Shown: positions 25,765 through 34,276 of the stretch, in pieces | Position numbering within the stretch: position 1 is the first letter of the stretch | Layout: each line of letters begins with the position of its first letter | Assembly: GCF_041395345.1 (NCBI RefSeq) | Contig: NZ_JAWLAR010000011.1 | Coordinates: 62,001 to 126,000, forward strand | DNA: 64,000 bases | Source of the DNA: Dokdonella sp041395345 | GTDB lineage: Bacteria > Pseudomonadota > Gammaproteobacteria > Xanthomonadales > Rhodanobacteraceae | Direction: 5' to 3' | Notes under the pieces: model-generated | What the model was told of the DNA's origin: nothing | Seen by the model: only the letters and a program-made list of their open reading frames with translations | The model's database searches: none | Program-made: the position numbers and the translations under genes

Positions 25765-27075
25765 CTACTCTTGCCATCCCTTCAACCGAAGCGCCCCGGC
25801 GACCGTTCTCAGCCATTCGACACCGACTCCGGCCTTTTCGGCAAACTCCGGCCAGCGTTTCGCAGCAGCGGTCACCTCGGCCAGAATGGTATCCGCCCGG
25901 CCGCGCTTCATTGATGCCGATCGTGCGCATTCTCGGAAATCCTCGATGGTGAAACCGTCGCGCTTGCCATTCATGGTCATCTGGTGGCGCGATGTCCAGA
26001 GGCCATTCGGGTTATAGCTGAAGGTCACGTCGAACGCAGGTGAGAGTGACCAGTTGCCGGCCTTGTCCATCAGAAAGGCGATGTTCTTGACGTGGTCGTC
26101 CTGGTTGCGCGCGACGATATTGAAGGCCATGCGCCGGAATTGTTCTTCGGTCGCCCGCATGGGCAAGCCAAGACGGTGGATCAGCTGAAAGGCCTGCTCA
26201 TAACTGTAAGCGCCAGCCTGGTTGAAATCGTAGTGGGCAAGGGCGGCGAGAGACTGCATGTGCAGTTTCTCGCCACCGGCCAGTCGGTCGAAGCGTCGCG
26301 TCATGAAGTGGCGGCGACCATTTTCCTCGAGCAAGCGGCATTCGCTGATATCGATGCCGGCAGCGCGCGCCATCAGTGCATAGGCGTACTCGATGGCGCC
26401 GTAGCCCTTGGGGTCCTCGAGCTCCTTGTCCTTGTTGCCTGCAACGCCGTCGAACTTGAGAATCCAGTACTCGAAGCGTTCGCCTGCGGCCACTTGTCCG
26501 GAGCGGACTTCATTGGTATCGCGATTCCAGGCAATCACGGCCTTGGCCCGGGCGCCGCCGGCCGAAGTCCCGACACGCAGGATGTCGCGCAGCGATTCCC
26601 CTCGGTGCTCGCCAGCAAACGAACTGTGCAGGTCGTTGCGGCGGGTGAGCACATCGGAGGCGAGTTCGACCAGTGCTTCGATTTCGACCTTTTGCGAACT
26701 GCGCGGACGAGGTCCCGTAGCGGGCGCGAACTCGAGCGCACCCATTCCGCGTGCCCCGATGTAGCAGAGGCGCTCGACGGCATCGAAACTTTCGGGCCTG
26801 CGCCCCTGGGTTGCCAGCCAGGCATCGATCAGCGCGTTGCCGAAGCGATCCGGCAACGAGTCGGCGAGCAGACCCGGCAAGCCATGGAAGGACTGTTTCG
26901 GCAAGTTCGGAAATGCGAAGACCTTGTTGCCCAGCGGCATCATCACGGGTGCGATCTCGATGCCGCTGCGGGCAAAGTCGGGCTCATACTGGAATGCAGC
27001 GGTGCTGGCGGAATCCTCGACGGATACGGCACCGATGCTGCGTCCCCAGAGTCTGACCTCCGCAACCGTCGTCAC
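25765..27075 (-). CDS. hipA: HipA-family serine/threonine kinase toxin
   Basis: A 436-residue HipA-type kinase. Motifs in order: N-terminal subdomain ending in the FAFPNLPKQSFHGLPGLLADSLPD segment (54-76); the glycine-rich ATP loop GTSAGGARAKA (169-179) carrying the autophosphorylation-site serine; KFDG (207-210); the catalytic loop RNQDDHVKN (323-331) with Asp326; and the Mg-binding Asp in SPAFDV (345-350). Known HipA toxins phosphorylate glutamyl-tRNA synthetase. The start overlaps the antitoxin stop by 4 bases (ATGA). gltX is present elsewhere in the window but is not linked to this gene. Confidence 0.9.
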   Translation of the reverse strand: MTTVAEVRLWGRSIGAVSVEDSASTAAFQYEPDFARSGIEIAPVMMPLGNKVFAFPNLPKQSFHGLPGLLADSLPDRFGNALIDAWLATQGRRPESFDAVERLCYIGARGMGALEFAPATGPRPRSSQKVEIEALVELASDVLTRRNDLHSSFAGEHRGESLRDILRVGTSAGGARAKAVIAWNRDTNEVRSGQVAAGERFEYWILKFDGVAGNKDKELEDPKGYGAIEYAYALMARAAGIDISECRLLEENGRRHFMTRRFDRLAGGEKLHMQSLAALAHYDFNQAGAYSYEQAFQLIHRLGLPMRATEEQFRRMAFNIVARNQDDHVKNIAFLMDKAGNWSLSPAFDVTFSYNPNGLWTSRHQMTMNGKRDGFTIEDFRECARSASMKRGRADTILAEVTAAAKRWPEFAEKAGVGVEWLRTVAGALRLKGWQE

Positions 27076-27419
27076 GAGGCGTCTTTCCAGGTCCAGGCTC
27101 TTGGCTGTGCCTCGGGTTCGCGGCTAGATGAAGCGCGCTGGCGTTGCCGCCCCTTGAGCTTGAGTTGGTCGATCGGGCTTGGCGGCACTGCCGGCAGTAG
27201 AGCCTCCAGGCCGTCGAGCAGATCCAGTGCTCGCAGGATGCGCAGGAAGTTCGACAACTGTGTGGATTCACCGGCCTCCAGGCGCTCGACCGTCCGTTTC
27301 GAGACGCCGGCGTTCGTGGCCAACTCGGCCTGGGTCAGGTTATTTTCCAGGCGTCGTCGGCTGATGCGTTCTCCGATCAGCGCGAGGGCACCTGATTCCT
27401 GTAGCGACTGCTCGGTCAT
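27072..27419 (-). CDS. hipB: HipB-family helix-turn-helix antitoxin
   Basis: A 115-residue protein with an XRE-type helix-turn-helix at about residues 14-68 (LIGERISRRRLENNLTQAEL, then ATNAGVSKRTVERLEAG) and a basic, disordered C-terminal tail ending in tryptophan (WTWKDAS), similar to the HipB tail that is needed for turnover. It should bind DNA upstream of its own operon and neutralise HipA. GTG at 27422 directly precedes the chosen ATG 27419. The hipB stop and hipA start overlap by 4 bases, which couples their translation. Confidence 0.88.
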   Translation of the reverse strand: MTEQSLQESGALALIGERISRRRLENNLTQAELATNAGVSKRTVERLEAGESTQLSNFLRILRALDLLDGLEALLPAVPPSPIDQLKLKGRQRQRASSSREPEAQPRAWTWKDAS

Positions 27420-27422
27420 CAC

Positions 27423-27690
27423 AAATCTCGCGATTGGGGCGTGTTGACGGAAAATAATGCTCTTATTTGCCTGTATTGACGATTAACAGGTTTGAGTTTG
27501 CACTATATAACTCGGCAAATGAGGCGATTAGTGCGCAGGAAATCCATTTTATTCGCGATATATGACGAGTTGACGATTCTGATGTAACGACGGTTTCGCC
27601 AGGCAGTCGTGCCGCACTGGCGCGGCGGGTTCGGTCGGCACATCGGGTTCATTCGGGGCAGACTGCCTATTGCCCTCAACAACAGGTTCA
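27423..27690. promoter_or_regulatory. A+T-rich upstream region of hipBA
   Basis: This stretch is markedly richer in A+T than its surroundings. Possible operator sites include an inverted pair TTTGC (27497-27501)/GCAAA (27515-27519) around an ATATA core, and CCTGT...ACAGG at about 27470-27490. TTGACGATT occurs twice (near 27476 and 27570). The sites are suggestive only. No credible gene is seen in it. Confidence 0.4.
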
Positions 27691-27696
27691 ATGCTC

Positions 27697-28095
27697 ATGC
27701 CGCAACAATTTCATGCCATGGCCCTGGTCGTGCGCGACTACGACGAGGCGATCGACTGGTACACGAGAGTGCTGGGCTTCGAGTTGCTAGAGGACACGCC
27801 GCGTGAGCCGGGCAAGCGTTGGGTGCGCATGGCGCCACCCGGTTCGCAGGGTGCGTGCTTCCTGCTTGCTCGCGCCGCCAATGCCGAACAGGCCACACGT
27901 ATAGGCAATCAGACCGGCGGTCGCGTTTTCCTGTTCCTGCATACCGATGACTTCGCGCGTGACCATGCGCGCATGCAGAAACATGACGTCCACTTCTGCG
28001 AGCAACCGCGTCATGAAGAATACGGTACGGTTGTCGTTTTCGAGGATCTCTACGGCAATCGCTGGGATCTGATCGAACCGAAAAAAACAAGATAG
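27697..28095 (+). CDS. VOC-family (glyoxalase-like) protein
   Basis: A 132-residue protein with two beta-alpha-beta-beta-beta units: MALVVRDYDEAIDWYTRVLG at the start of the first, RVFLFLHTDDFARDHARM in the second and the end motif FEDLYGNRWDLIEP. Possible metal ligands are the early His (FHAMALV), the central His in LHTDD and the late Glu. Members include glyoxalase I, dioxygenases and fosfomycin-resistance enzymes; nothing here singles one out. An ATG two codons upstream (27691) is a possible start. The threonine-synthase-like gene begins 8 bases after its stop, so the two are probably an operon. Confidence 0.82.
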   Translation: MPQQFHAMALVVRDYDEAIDWYTRVLGFELLEDTPREPGKRWVRMAPPGSQGACFLLARAANAEQATRIGNQTGGRVFLFLHTDDFARDHARMQKHDVHFCEQPRHEEYGTVVVFEDLYGNRWDLIEPKKTR

Positions 28096-28103
28096 GTCCA
28101 ACG

Positions 28104-29357
28104 ATGTCCCATGTGCGGTGCCTGCGCGGTCTCGGGTCCGGGATCGAGTACCCGGCAGACCAGCCGATGAATCTCGACCCCGTCGACGGGCGGCCGGTCG
28201 AGATGCTGCTCGATGTCGAGCGGCTCGCAGCCGAACAGCCGAATCAGGCCTGGTATGACCCGAGGCGAAAGGACATGTGGCGGTTCGGCGGCCTGATGGC
28301 GCTCGATGCCAGCAATACCGACGATGCCAGACACATCGTCGCGCTGGGTGAAGGTGCGACGCCGCTGCTCGACTACCTGCACCATCCCGTGGCGGCCAGG
28401 GCCGGTTTGCGACTTGCCGTCAAGGAGGAAGGCAAGGCGCATGCCGGATACGGTGCCAATCCAACCCGGAGCTTCAAGGATCGCGGAATGGCCATGGTCG
28501 TCGCCCAGGCGCGTCGGCTCGGAATCCAACGATTGGCGGTTCCAACCCAGGGCAATGCGGGCGATTCATTGACGCGTTATGCATTGGCTGGAGGATTGTC
28601 GATTGTCGTGGCCATGCCAGAGGACACTCCGATGCCGATCCTTGGCAATGTGGCGGCAGCGGCGCATCGGTTTCCGGAGCGCGTCGTGCTTGAACTCGTG
28701 GGCCCGACCATTCGCGAAGCCGGAGCTCTGCTCAAGCAAAAATACATTCCGCGCGGATACTTCTCGGTGGCGACATTCCAGGAGCCGGGATGGCGCATCG
28801 AGGGCAAGAAATCGCTGGGTCTCGAACTGGCCGAGCCGGCTGTCGGGAGCACACGCTGGAGCTTGCCGGATGCGGTGATCTATCCCACCGGCGGCGGTAC
28901 CGGCGTGCTCGGCATGTGGAAGGCCTGGGGCGAGCTGGAGGCACTGGGACTGATCGACTCGAAAAGACCGCGCATGATCTGCGTCCAGAGCGCGGCCATG
29001 GCGCCTCTGGTGGATGCATTCGAGAAAGGTGAGTCCGATACGCAGGCGCGTCCCGGCACAGGAACGCTGGCTTTCGGCTTGAACGTGCCGGCTGGTGTTG
29101 GCCATTTCCGCGTACTCGAGATTGTCCGTGCCAGCGGCGGTGCCGCCGTGTCGGTGCAGGAAGAGGAGATTGCCGCCGAATTGTCGCGAGTGTGGAAACA
29201 GACGCACGGGTGGATCAGCCCGGAGGGTGCGGCCTGCCTGGCTGCCATGCCGCAATTGCTCGATCGCCGCTTGCTCAGGCGTGGCGAACGTGTAGTCGTC
29301 GTCAATACCGGTTCGGCCGAGAAATACCTGCCAGCCATCCGACATCTTCTTGACTGA
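28104..29357 (+). CDS. Threonine-synthase-like PLP enzyme
   Basis: A 417-residue PLP enzyme of the threonine synthase/TrpB-like fold. The cofactor lysine is K125 in NPTRSFKDRGM, the phosphate-binding glycine-rich loop is seen as PTGGGTGVLGMW and the VPTQGNAGDSL asparagine loop is intact. Threonine synthase converts O-phosphohomoserine to threonine. The architecture fits the ThrC class without a long N-terminal domain; with no thrA or thrB nearby, a related beta-lyase-like activity remains possible. It follows the VOC gene closely on the same strand. Confidence 0.8.
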   Translation: MSHVRCLRGLGSGIEYPADQPMNLDPVDGRPVEMLLDVERLAAEQPNQAWYDPRRKDMWRFGGLMALDASNTDDARHIVALGEGATPLLDYLHHPVAARAGLRLAVKEEGKAHAGYGANPTRSFKDRGMAMVVAQARRLGIQRLAVPTQGNAGDSLTRYALAGGLSIVVAMPEDTPMPILGNVAAAAHRFPERVVLELVGPTIREAGALLKQKYIPRGYFSVATFQEPGWRIEGKKSLGLELAEPAVGSTRWSLPDAVIYPTGGGTGVLGMWKAWGELEALGLIDSKRPRMICVQSAAMAPLVDAFEKGESDTQARPGTGTLAFGLNVPAGVGHFRVLEIVRASGGAAVSVQEEEIAAELSRVWKQTHGWISPEGAACLAAMPQLLDRRLLRRGERVVVVNTGSAEKYLPAIRHLLD

Positions 29358-29375
29358 CCGCGGAACGCGACGCGC

Positions 29376-29846
29376 TCAGATTCCGCGTCGCGCAATCCAC
29401 TGGTCGAGCTGGTTGGCGAAGGCCTGACGGTCGCGTGCATGCAACGTCGGCGGTCCACCGGTATCGACCCCGGAGCCGCGCAGTTCATCCATGAAGTTTC
29501 GCATCGACAGTCGCTGCGCAATGGTGTCGGCGGTGTACAACTCGCCGCGCGGATTGAGAGCGAGCGCGCCTTTCTCGAGGACCAGGGCAGCAAGCGGTAT
29601 GTCGGCAGTGATGACCAGGTCCTGCGCGCTGACGCGGCACACGATCTCGCTGTCGGCGACATCGATGCCGGCGCCAACCTGGACCGCGTTGACGAATCGC
29701 GACGGCGGTGTGCGTATCCACTGGTTTGCTACCAGGGTGACCCGGATCTTCGCCCGTTCGGCCGCGCGAAAGAGAATGTCCTTGATCACGTTCGGACAGG
29801 CATCCGCGTCGACCCAGATGCGTGCGCTGGCATCCGATTCACTCAA
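29376..29846 (-). CDS. yaiI: YaiI/YqxD-family protein (UPF0178)
   Basis: About 156 residues with the family's opening RIWVDADACPNVIKDI and a Gly-Asp rich centre (VQVGAGIDVADSEIV, TADIPLA), ending in FMDELRGSGVDTGGPP and a basic tail. The family has a PIN-like nuclease fold but no settled function. No ATG lies between the neighbouring gene and the conserved body; a TTG at 29846 overlaps the stop of the EamA gene (TTGAGTGA) and is the likely start, giving translational coupling. Confidence 0.8.
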   Translation of the reverse strand: MSESDASARIWVDADACPNVIKDILFRAAERAKIRVTLVANQWIRTPPSRFVNAVQVGAGIDVADSEIVCRVSAQDLVITADIPLAALVLEKGALALNPRGELYTADTIAQRLSMRNFMDELRGSGVDTGGPPTLHARDRQAFANQLDQWIARRGI

Positions 29847-30915
29847 GGATATTCTTGGCCTCGGCGACGGCAAGAATTTCCGGCTGCACGCTGTCACCCG
29901 GGCGATTGATCAAGGGATGAATGAAGACCGCGCCAAGGATGACGACGACTCCCACGTAGAAGAGCGGCGTCAGTTCTCGTTGTTCGCCAAACAGGATCGC
30001 GGCCAGCACGATGGCGTAAACCGGTTCCAGATTGACCGCCAGTTGGGCGCTGAATGCAGTCATGTGGCGCAAGGCGACCAGGGACAGCGCGAACGGCAGC
30101 AGCGTGCAGGCGATCGAAAGGGTCAGCAGCAGGAGGATGTCGTTGCCGCTCGGAAGCTCGAAGATCGAACCGGCAAAGGCCGGAAAGATCCAAGGCATCA
30201 GTGGCGACAGCATCGTCAGTGCCAGAGTGCCGGCACCCAGTTCGATGCCGGTCACGGTCAGGGCGTCGCCATGTTCGACCAGGCGCTTGTTGAGGGAACC
30301 GAACAAGGCAACGAGCAGGGCGGACAAGGCGCCAACCGCGATGCCGAGCCGGAATTCGTCGGGCACACCACCGACGACCAGGGCCACTCCCGGCAGCACC
30401 GAGATGCCCAGTGCCAGTTCACGCTTGGAAAAGCGTCGCTTGGCCAGCTTGGGCTCGATCAGGGCGGTGAAGGCCGTTGCCAATGCGATGCACGTGGCTG
30501 CAACCGAGGCGTTGGCCAGCTTGATGGCGCCATAGAAGGTCAGCCAGTGCAGGGCGACCAGGACACCGATGCCGGCATAGGCCAGGATCAGTTTTGGCGG
30601 CATCATGCGCAATCCGCGCCAGGCACGCGGGATCAGCGTCAGCACGACGACCACCAGCAACATGCGCCACCAGACCAGGGGCAGGGCAGGCAGCGAAATC
30701 AGCTTGCCGATGATCGGCGTAAAGCCCCAGAGCAGCACGCAGAAATGGATCTGGAACTGGGCTTTTGCAGCGGGCGAAAGGGTGCTCAGGACGGCAATCT
30801 CGTGTTCGGGCTGGGTGAAGGAACGACGCGGGCGGCAAGCATGCCATAGGGCGCGCGCGTTCGAATCAGCCGATTCGTGCAGAGGTTCCGGATTTTGGGC
30901 ACACTCAAGCATCAA
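29839..30915 (-). CDS. EamA/DMT-family transporter
   Basis: An inner-membrane permease with two EamA repeats and about ten transmembrane helices; repeat landmarks are LLWGFTPIIGKLIS near the start and MTAFSAQLAVNLEPVYAIVLA in the second half. Members export amino acids or other metabolites. The start is unclear: between ATG 30915 and the first helix there is no ATG, GTG or TTG in frame, so either the protein carries an unusual N-terminal extension of about 45 residues or it starts at a rare codon near CTG/ATT around position 30790. The extension nearly touches the divergent MAPEG gene. Translation is coupled to yaiI. Confidence 0.78.
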   Translation of the reverse strand: MMLECAQNPEPLHESADSNARALWHACRPRRSFTQPEHEIAVLSTLSPAAKAQFQIHFCVLLWGFTPIIGKLISLPALPLVWWRMLLVVVVLTLIPRAWRGLRMMPPKLILAYAGIGVLVALHWLTFYGAIKLANASVAATCIALATAFTALIEPKLAKRRFSKRELALGISVLPGVALVVGGVPDEFRLGIAVGALSALLVALFGSLNKRLVEHGDALTVTGIELGAGTLALTMLSPLMPWIFPAFAGSIFELPSGNDILLLLTLSIACTLLPFALSLVALRHMTAFSAQLAVNLEPVYAIVLAAILFGEQRELTPLFYVGVVVILGAVFIHPLINRPGDSVQPEILAVAEAKNILE

Positions 30916-30930
30916 CAGGAGGGGAGCGCC

Positions 30931-31320
30931 ATGTCCATCGAACTGCAGATGCTGCTCTGGTCAATCATTCTCGGACTCGTGCATGTCGCGCTCAGCGCAA
31001 CACTGGGCACGATGCAGCGGGGCCTGATGTGGAATGCCGGCGCGCGTGACGGCGTGCCGAAGCCGCTGACCGGCGTGGCAGGGCGCCTGGATCGGGCCAA
31101 CCGGAACTTCCTCGAGACCTTCCCCTTTTTCGCGGCGGCGGTTCTGGCCGTTCTGTTTGCGCAGAAAACCGATTCGCATACCGCGCTCGGGGTGCAACTC
31201 TATTTCTGGGCCCGGGTGGCCTATCTGCCTGTGTATGCGGCCGGGATTCCGTTCCTGCGGACCCTGATCTGGGTGGTATCGATGGCCGGCCTCATTCTCG
31301 TGCTGATGGCCTTGTTCTGA
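30931..31320 (+). CDS. Second MAPEG-family membrane protein
   Basis: A 129-residue four-helix protein. The signature ANRNFLETFPFFAAAVL sits between helices 1 and 2, and YFWARVAYLPVYAAGIPFLRTL in the third/fourth helix region is typical of the bacterial MAPEG group. A strong ribosome binding site (AGGAGGGGAG) precedes ATG 30931. It differs clearly from the MAPEG protein at 25157-25552, so the two are not a recent duplication. The aminotransferase gene follows 25 bases later and could be co-transcribed. Confidence 0.85.
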   Translation: MSIELQMLLWSIILGLVHVALSATLGTMQRGLMWNAGARDGVPKPLTGVAGRLDRANRNFLETFPFFAAAVLAVLFAQKTDSHTALGVQLYFWARVAYLPVYAAGIPFLRTLIWVVSMAGLILVLMALF

Positions 31321-31345
31321 GCGTGGCCCGGATCGTTCCATAGCC

Positions 31346-32164
31346 ATGCTTGCAGTCGCGGACGCCTCGCCGGTCAGGCGGGTCGAGCTCAACGGGCGCG
31401 CTCCCACCACGGCCGAAATGGCCTTCCTGGCCCAGGTGAACTACGGGCACTTCACTTCCATGCAGGTGCGGGATGGCTGCGTGCGTGGCTTCGGGCTGCA
31501 TCTTGATCGCCTGGCCATGGCTACTCGGGAACTGTTCGGCAGCGAGCTGGATCTGGAGCGGACGCGCGGCTGGATTCGACAGGTCCTGGACGGTCGGCCG
31601 GCATCGCTGCGCGTGACCGTGTTTTCGACAGCGCTGGATCGCTCGAAGCCGGAGGGCGTGACCCCGGCAGATGTTCTCGTCGCAGCCAGCCCGGCTCGCA
31701 TAGGCAGGGCAAGTCCTCTGCGCTTGCAATCGGTTGTCTACGCGCGCGATCTGCCCCACATCAAGCATGTCGGCACGTTCAGCCTGTTCCACTATTTGCG
31801 GCAGGCCCGCCTGGCCGGTTTCGACGATGTCCTGTTTCGTACGCGCGGCGGCGAGTATTCCGAGGGGTCGACCTGGAATATCGGGTTCTGGGATGGCCAG
31901 AACGTGATCTGGCCGACCGCGCCAGCCCTTCCGGGTGTTACTCGCAATTTGCTCGACGAAGGACTGCAGGCTGCAGGGATTCGCATCGTATCGCGGCCTG
32001 TGACGGCGGCCGAACTGCCGGCCCTGCGATCGGCCTTCGTCATGAATGCGGGTTGGGTGGGCCCGCAGATCGAATGCATCGATGAATTCAGGCTGTCAGT
32101 CGATCCGCAGCTCGATGAAATACTCGGGGCAGCCTATGAATCCCGGCCCTGGGAGAAAGTCTGA
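31346..32164 (+). CDS. Class IV aminotransferase family protein
   Basis: A 272-residue PLP enzyme of the PabC/IlvE/DAAT fold type. The cofactor lysine is K140 in DLPHIKHVGTFSLFHY, preceded by the conserved Arg side of strand YAR, and the glutamate and asparagine of the SEGSTWNIGF motif (172-181) follow. Branch members include 4-amino-4-deoxychorismate lyase, branched-chain aminotransferase and D-amino acid aminotransferase; the sequence does not settle which. The length is typical. The gene ends right where a nested inverted repeat begins. Confidence 0.78.
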   Translation: MLAVADASPVRRVELNGRAPTTAEMAFLAQVNYGHFTSMQVRDGCVRGFGLHLDRLAMATRELFGSELDLERTRGWIRQVLDGRPASLRVTVFSTALDRSKPEGVTPADVLVAASPARIGRASPLRLQSVVYARDLPHIKHVGTFSLFHYLRQARLAGFDDVLFRTRGGEYSEGSTWNIGFWDGQNVIWPTAPALPGVTRNLLDEGLQAAGIRIVSRPVTAAELPALRSAFVMNAGWVGPQIECIDEFRLSVDPQLDEILGAAYESRPWEKV

Positions 32165-32165
32165 T

Positions 32166-32334
32166 TCGAATGGCGCTGACTTTGGACAACACCGAATAGG
32201 CCGTCATTCCAGCGAAGGCTGGAAACCAGCTCTTGTTTTCATCCTCGCAATCGAAGGGCCGAACTGGATTCCAGCCTTCGCCGGAATAACCTGCGGAGAC
32301 TGGTTCAGCACGTTCCACAGTCAGCGCCATTCGA
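32166..32334. repeat. Nested inverted-repeat element (169 bp)
   Basis: Outer arms: TCGAATGGCGCTGACT at 32166-32181 and its exact reverse complement at 32319-32334. Inner arms: ATTCCAGCGAAGGCTGGAA (32206-32224) and its near-exact reverse complement (32269-32287, one mismatch). The structure starts two bases after the aminotransferase stop codon. No coding potential is seen. Degenerate relatives are suspected at about 13085-13165. Confidence 0.65.
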
Positions 32335-32472
32335 GCCCTGGCGCGGACTCCCGGGCCCCGGGCAGATCGGGGTGCGCCATTCTCGCTGAACGGTCCGGCC
32401 GGAATCGAAGCGTAGGCCGGGCTGTTCATCGCTGTTAATGTGACGCCTGTTCCCGCGCCTGATTCAAACCCG

Positions 32473-33402
32473 ATGCCCGCCACGCTTTCCTCCACGCCGC
32501 GTATTGCCGTCAGCGCCACGCTGATTGCGCTCAATACCGTTGTTCATGCGACCCCCTTGCTGCTTCTCGCAGTGATCAAGTTTCTCGTGCCGATCGCCGG
32601 ATTTCGCCGATTCATCTCGCGTGTCCTGGTCTTGATCGCCGAGAGCTGGATCGCGGTCAACAGCTGGCTGATGCAATATCTGGCAGGCACTGACATCCGG
32701 GTGCATGGCCTGGAGAAGCTGCAACGGCGCGGCTGGTATCTGGTCATCTGCAATCATCAGAGCTGGGTGGACATCCCGGTCCTGCAGCAGGTCTTCAACC
32801 GACGCATTCCGTTTCTGAAGTTCTTCCTCAAGAGCCAGTTGATCTGGGTTCCGGTGCTGGGTCTGGCCTGGTGGGCGCTGGATTTTCCCTTCATGAAGCG
32901 CTATTCGCGGGAGCAACTTGAAAAACACCCCGAGTGGCGTGGCAAGGATGTCGAGGCGACCCGAAAGGCTTGCGAGAAGTACCGGGAATTGCCTGTGTCG
33001 GTGATGAACTTCGTCGAGGGCACGCGCTTTACCGAAGCCAAACATGATCGTCAGAAGTCGCCCTATCGCCATCTGCTGCATCCGCGTGCGGGCGGCATAG
33101 CGTTTGTTCTTGACGCCATGGGTGACATGCTCAATGCCGTGGTCGACGTGACCGTGTTCTACCCATCGGGACGTCCGGACGTGCTCGACCTGCTGGCGGG
33201 TCATATCCGGCAGGTGGAGGTCAGCATAAGGACGATTCCAATCCCGCCCGAACTGCTGGGCGGTGACTACGAGAACGACGAGTCGTTCCGGCGCCGCTTC
33301 CAGGACTGGCTGAACGACCTCTGGGCCCGCAAGGATGCGAAACTGGAGCTGGCCGGTACCCAGGGTCCGATCGCGCAAGTGCAGGAGCCCGACAGGCTTT
33401 GA
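32473..33402 (+). CDS. Lysophospholipid acyltransferase family protein, YihG-like
   Basis: A 309-residue PlsC-type acyltransferase. Two N-terminal hydrophobic helices (about 12-60) are followed by the acceptor-activating NHQSWVD (94-100, His95 and Asp100) and the EGTR motif (182-185) that helps bind glycerol-phosphate or lysophosphatidic acid. The KFFLKSQLIWVPVLGLAWWALDFPFMKRY segment is typical of the YihG branch, which makes phosphatidic acid species with particular chain types. ATG 32473 is chosen over an upstream ATG that would add 11 residues without features. Confidence 0.85.
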   Translation: MPATLSSTPRIAVSATLIALNTVVHATPLLLLAVIKFLVPIAGFRRFISRVLVLIAESWIAVNSWLMQYLAGTDIRVHGLEKLQRRGWYLVICNHQSWVDIPVLQQVFNRRIPFLKFFLKSQLIWVPVLGLAWWALDFPFMKRYSREQLEKHPEWRGKDVEATRKACEKYRELPVSVMNFVEGTRFTEAKHDRQKSPYRHLLHPRAGGIAFVLDAMGDMLNAVVDVTVFYPSGRPDVLDLLAGHIRQVEVSIRTIPIPPELLGGDYENDESFRRRFQDWLNDLWARKDAKLELAGTQGPIAQVQEPDRL

Positions 33403-33445
33403 TCAGGTGCGGCGGAATGATCATGGAAGGTGGGCCCGGCCCTGC

Positions 33446-33451
33446 TAGAAT
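33446..33451 (+). promoter_or_regulatory. -10-like hexamer upstream of the YebC gene
   Basis: TAGAAT lies 71 bases before the YebC start codon; no clear -35 accompanies it. Confidence 0.25.
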
Positions 33452-33522
33452 CCGCGCCGCCATTGGCGATAGGGCCGAATGGCCCGATCGTCGAATCACC
33501 CCAACAAGACGCAGGTATTCCC

Positions 33523-34242
33523 ATGGGCAGAGGCCCTAGTATTGAAGGTCGCAAGAACGCCGAGGACGCGAAGCGCGGCAAGATTTTCACCAAACTGATC
33601 CGCGAGATTACCGTGGCCGCCCGCAACGGGGGCGACCCGGCAAGCAACGCGCGCTTGCGCATGGGCATCGACAAGGCCCTGTCCGCCAACATGACCAAGG
33701 ACACCATCGAACGCGCGATCAAGCGCGGTTCCGGTGCCGAAGGTTCTGACAACATGCAGGAGCTGCGCTACGAGGGCTATGGCCCGGGCGGCGTTGCCCT
33801 GATCATCGACACGATGACCGACAACACCGTGCGCACCGTGGCCGATGTCCGTCATGCGCTGTCCAAACACGGCGGAAATCTCGGCACCAGCGGTTCGGTT
33901 GCGTTCCAGTTCGCACGAATCGGCGAGATCGTTCTTGACGGCACTACGCCCGAACAGGAAGAAAAGATCCTCGAAGCGGCACTCGAGGCAGGTGCGGATG
34001 ATGTCATCAGCGCGTCCGGGCGAACCACGGTCCTGTGCGCTCCGGAGAATTTCGAGGCGGTCAAGGCAGGCCTGGTCGAAGCCGGCTTCGAGCCGATCAG
34101 CGATGACGTGGTCATGCGACCGGCCAATCGCGTCGCCGTGAGTGGCGAAGACGCCGAGACCTTGGCGGACCTGCTTGAGTGGCTCGAGGAGCTCGATGAC
34201 GTGCAGGAGGTCTACCACAACGCCTCCTTGCCGGAATCCTGA
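33523..34242 (+). CDS. yebC: YebC/PmpR-family DNA-binding or translation-associated protein
   Basis: A 239-residue YebC-type protein. The family landmarks are the basic N-terminal KGKIFTKLIREITVAAR region, the GGDPASNARLRMGIDKAL helix, the EGYGPGGVALIIDTMTDN core and the acidic C-terminal third domain (EELDDVQEVYHNA). The first residues read MGRGPSIEGRKN rather than the common MAGHSKWANIKHRK, so the N-terminus is divergent. Family members act as transcriptional regulators (PmpR) or ease ribosome stalling at proline stretches. ATG 33523 fits the family start. Confidence 0.9.
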   Translation: MGRGPSIEGRKNAEDAKRGKIFTKLIREITVAARNGGDPASNARLRMGIDKALSANMTKDTIERAIKRGSGAEGSDNMQELRYEGYGPGGVALIIDTMTDNTVRTVADVRHALSKHGGNLGTSGSVAFQFARIGEIVLDGTTPEQEEKILEAALEAGADDVISASGRTTVLCAPENFEAVKAGLVEAGFEPISDDVVMRPANRVAVSGEDAETLADLLEWLEELDDVQEVYHNASLPES

Positions 34243-34276
34243 AGGACACGCTGCCATTTCATTTTCCGGAACAGTC

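Noticed and set aside
27503..27691. 62-codon minus-strand frame upstream of hipB
   Set aside because: It lies in an A+T-rich promoter region and its Arg/Pro/Asn composition shows no fold or family; it is not needed to explain the hipBA operon.
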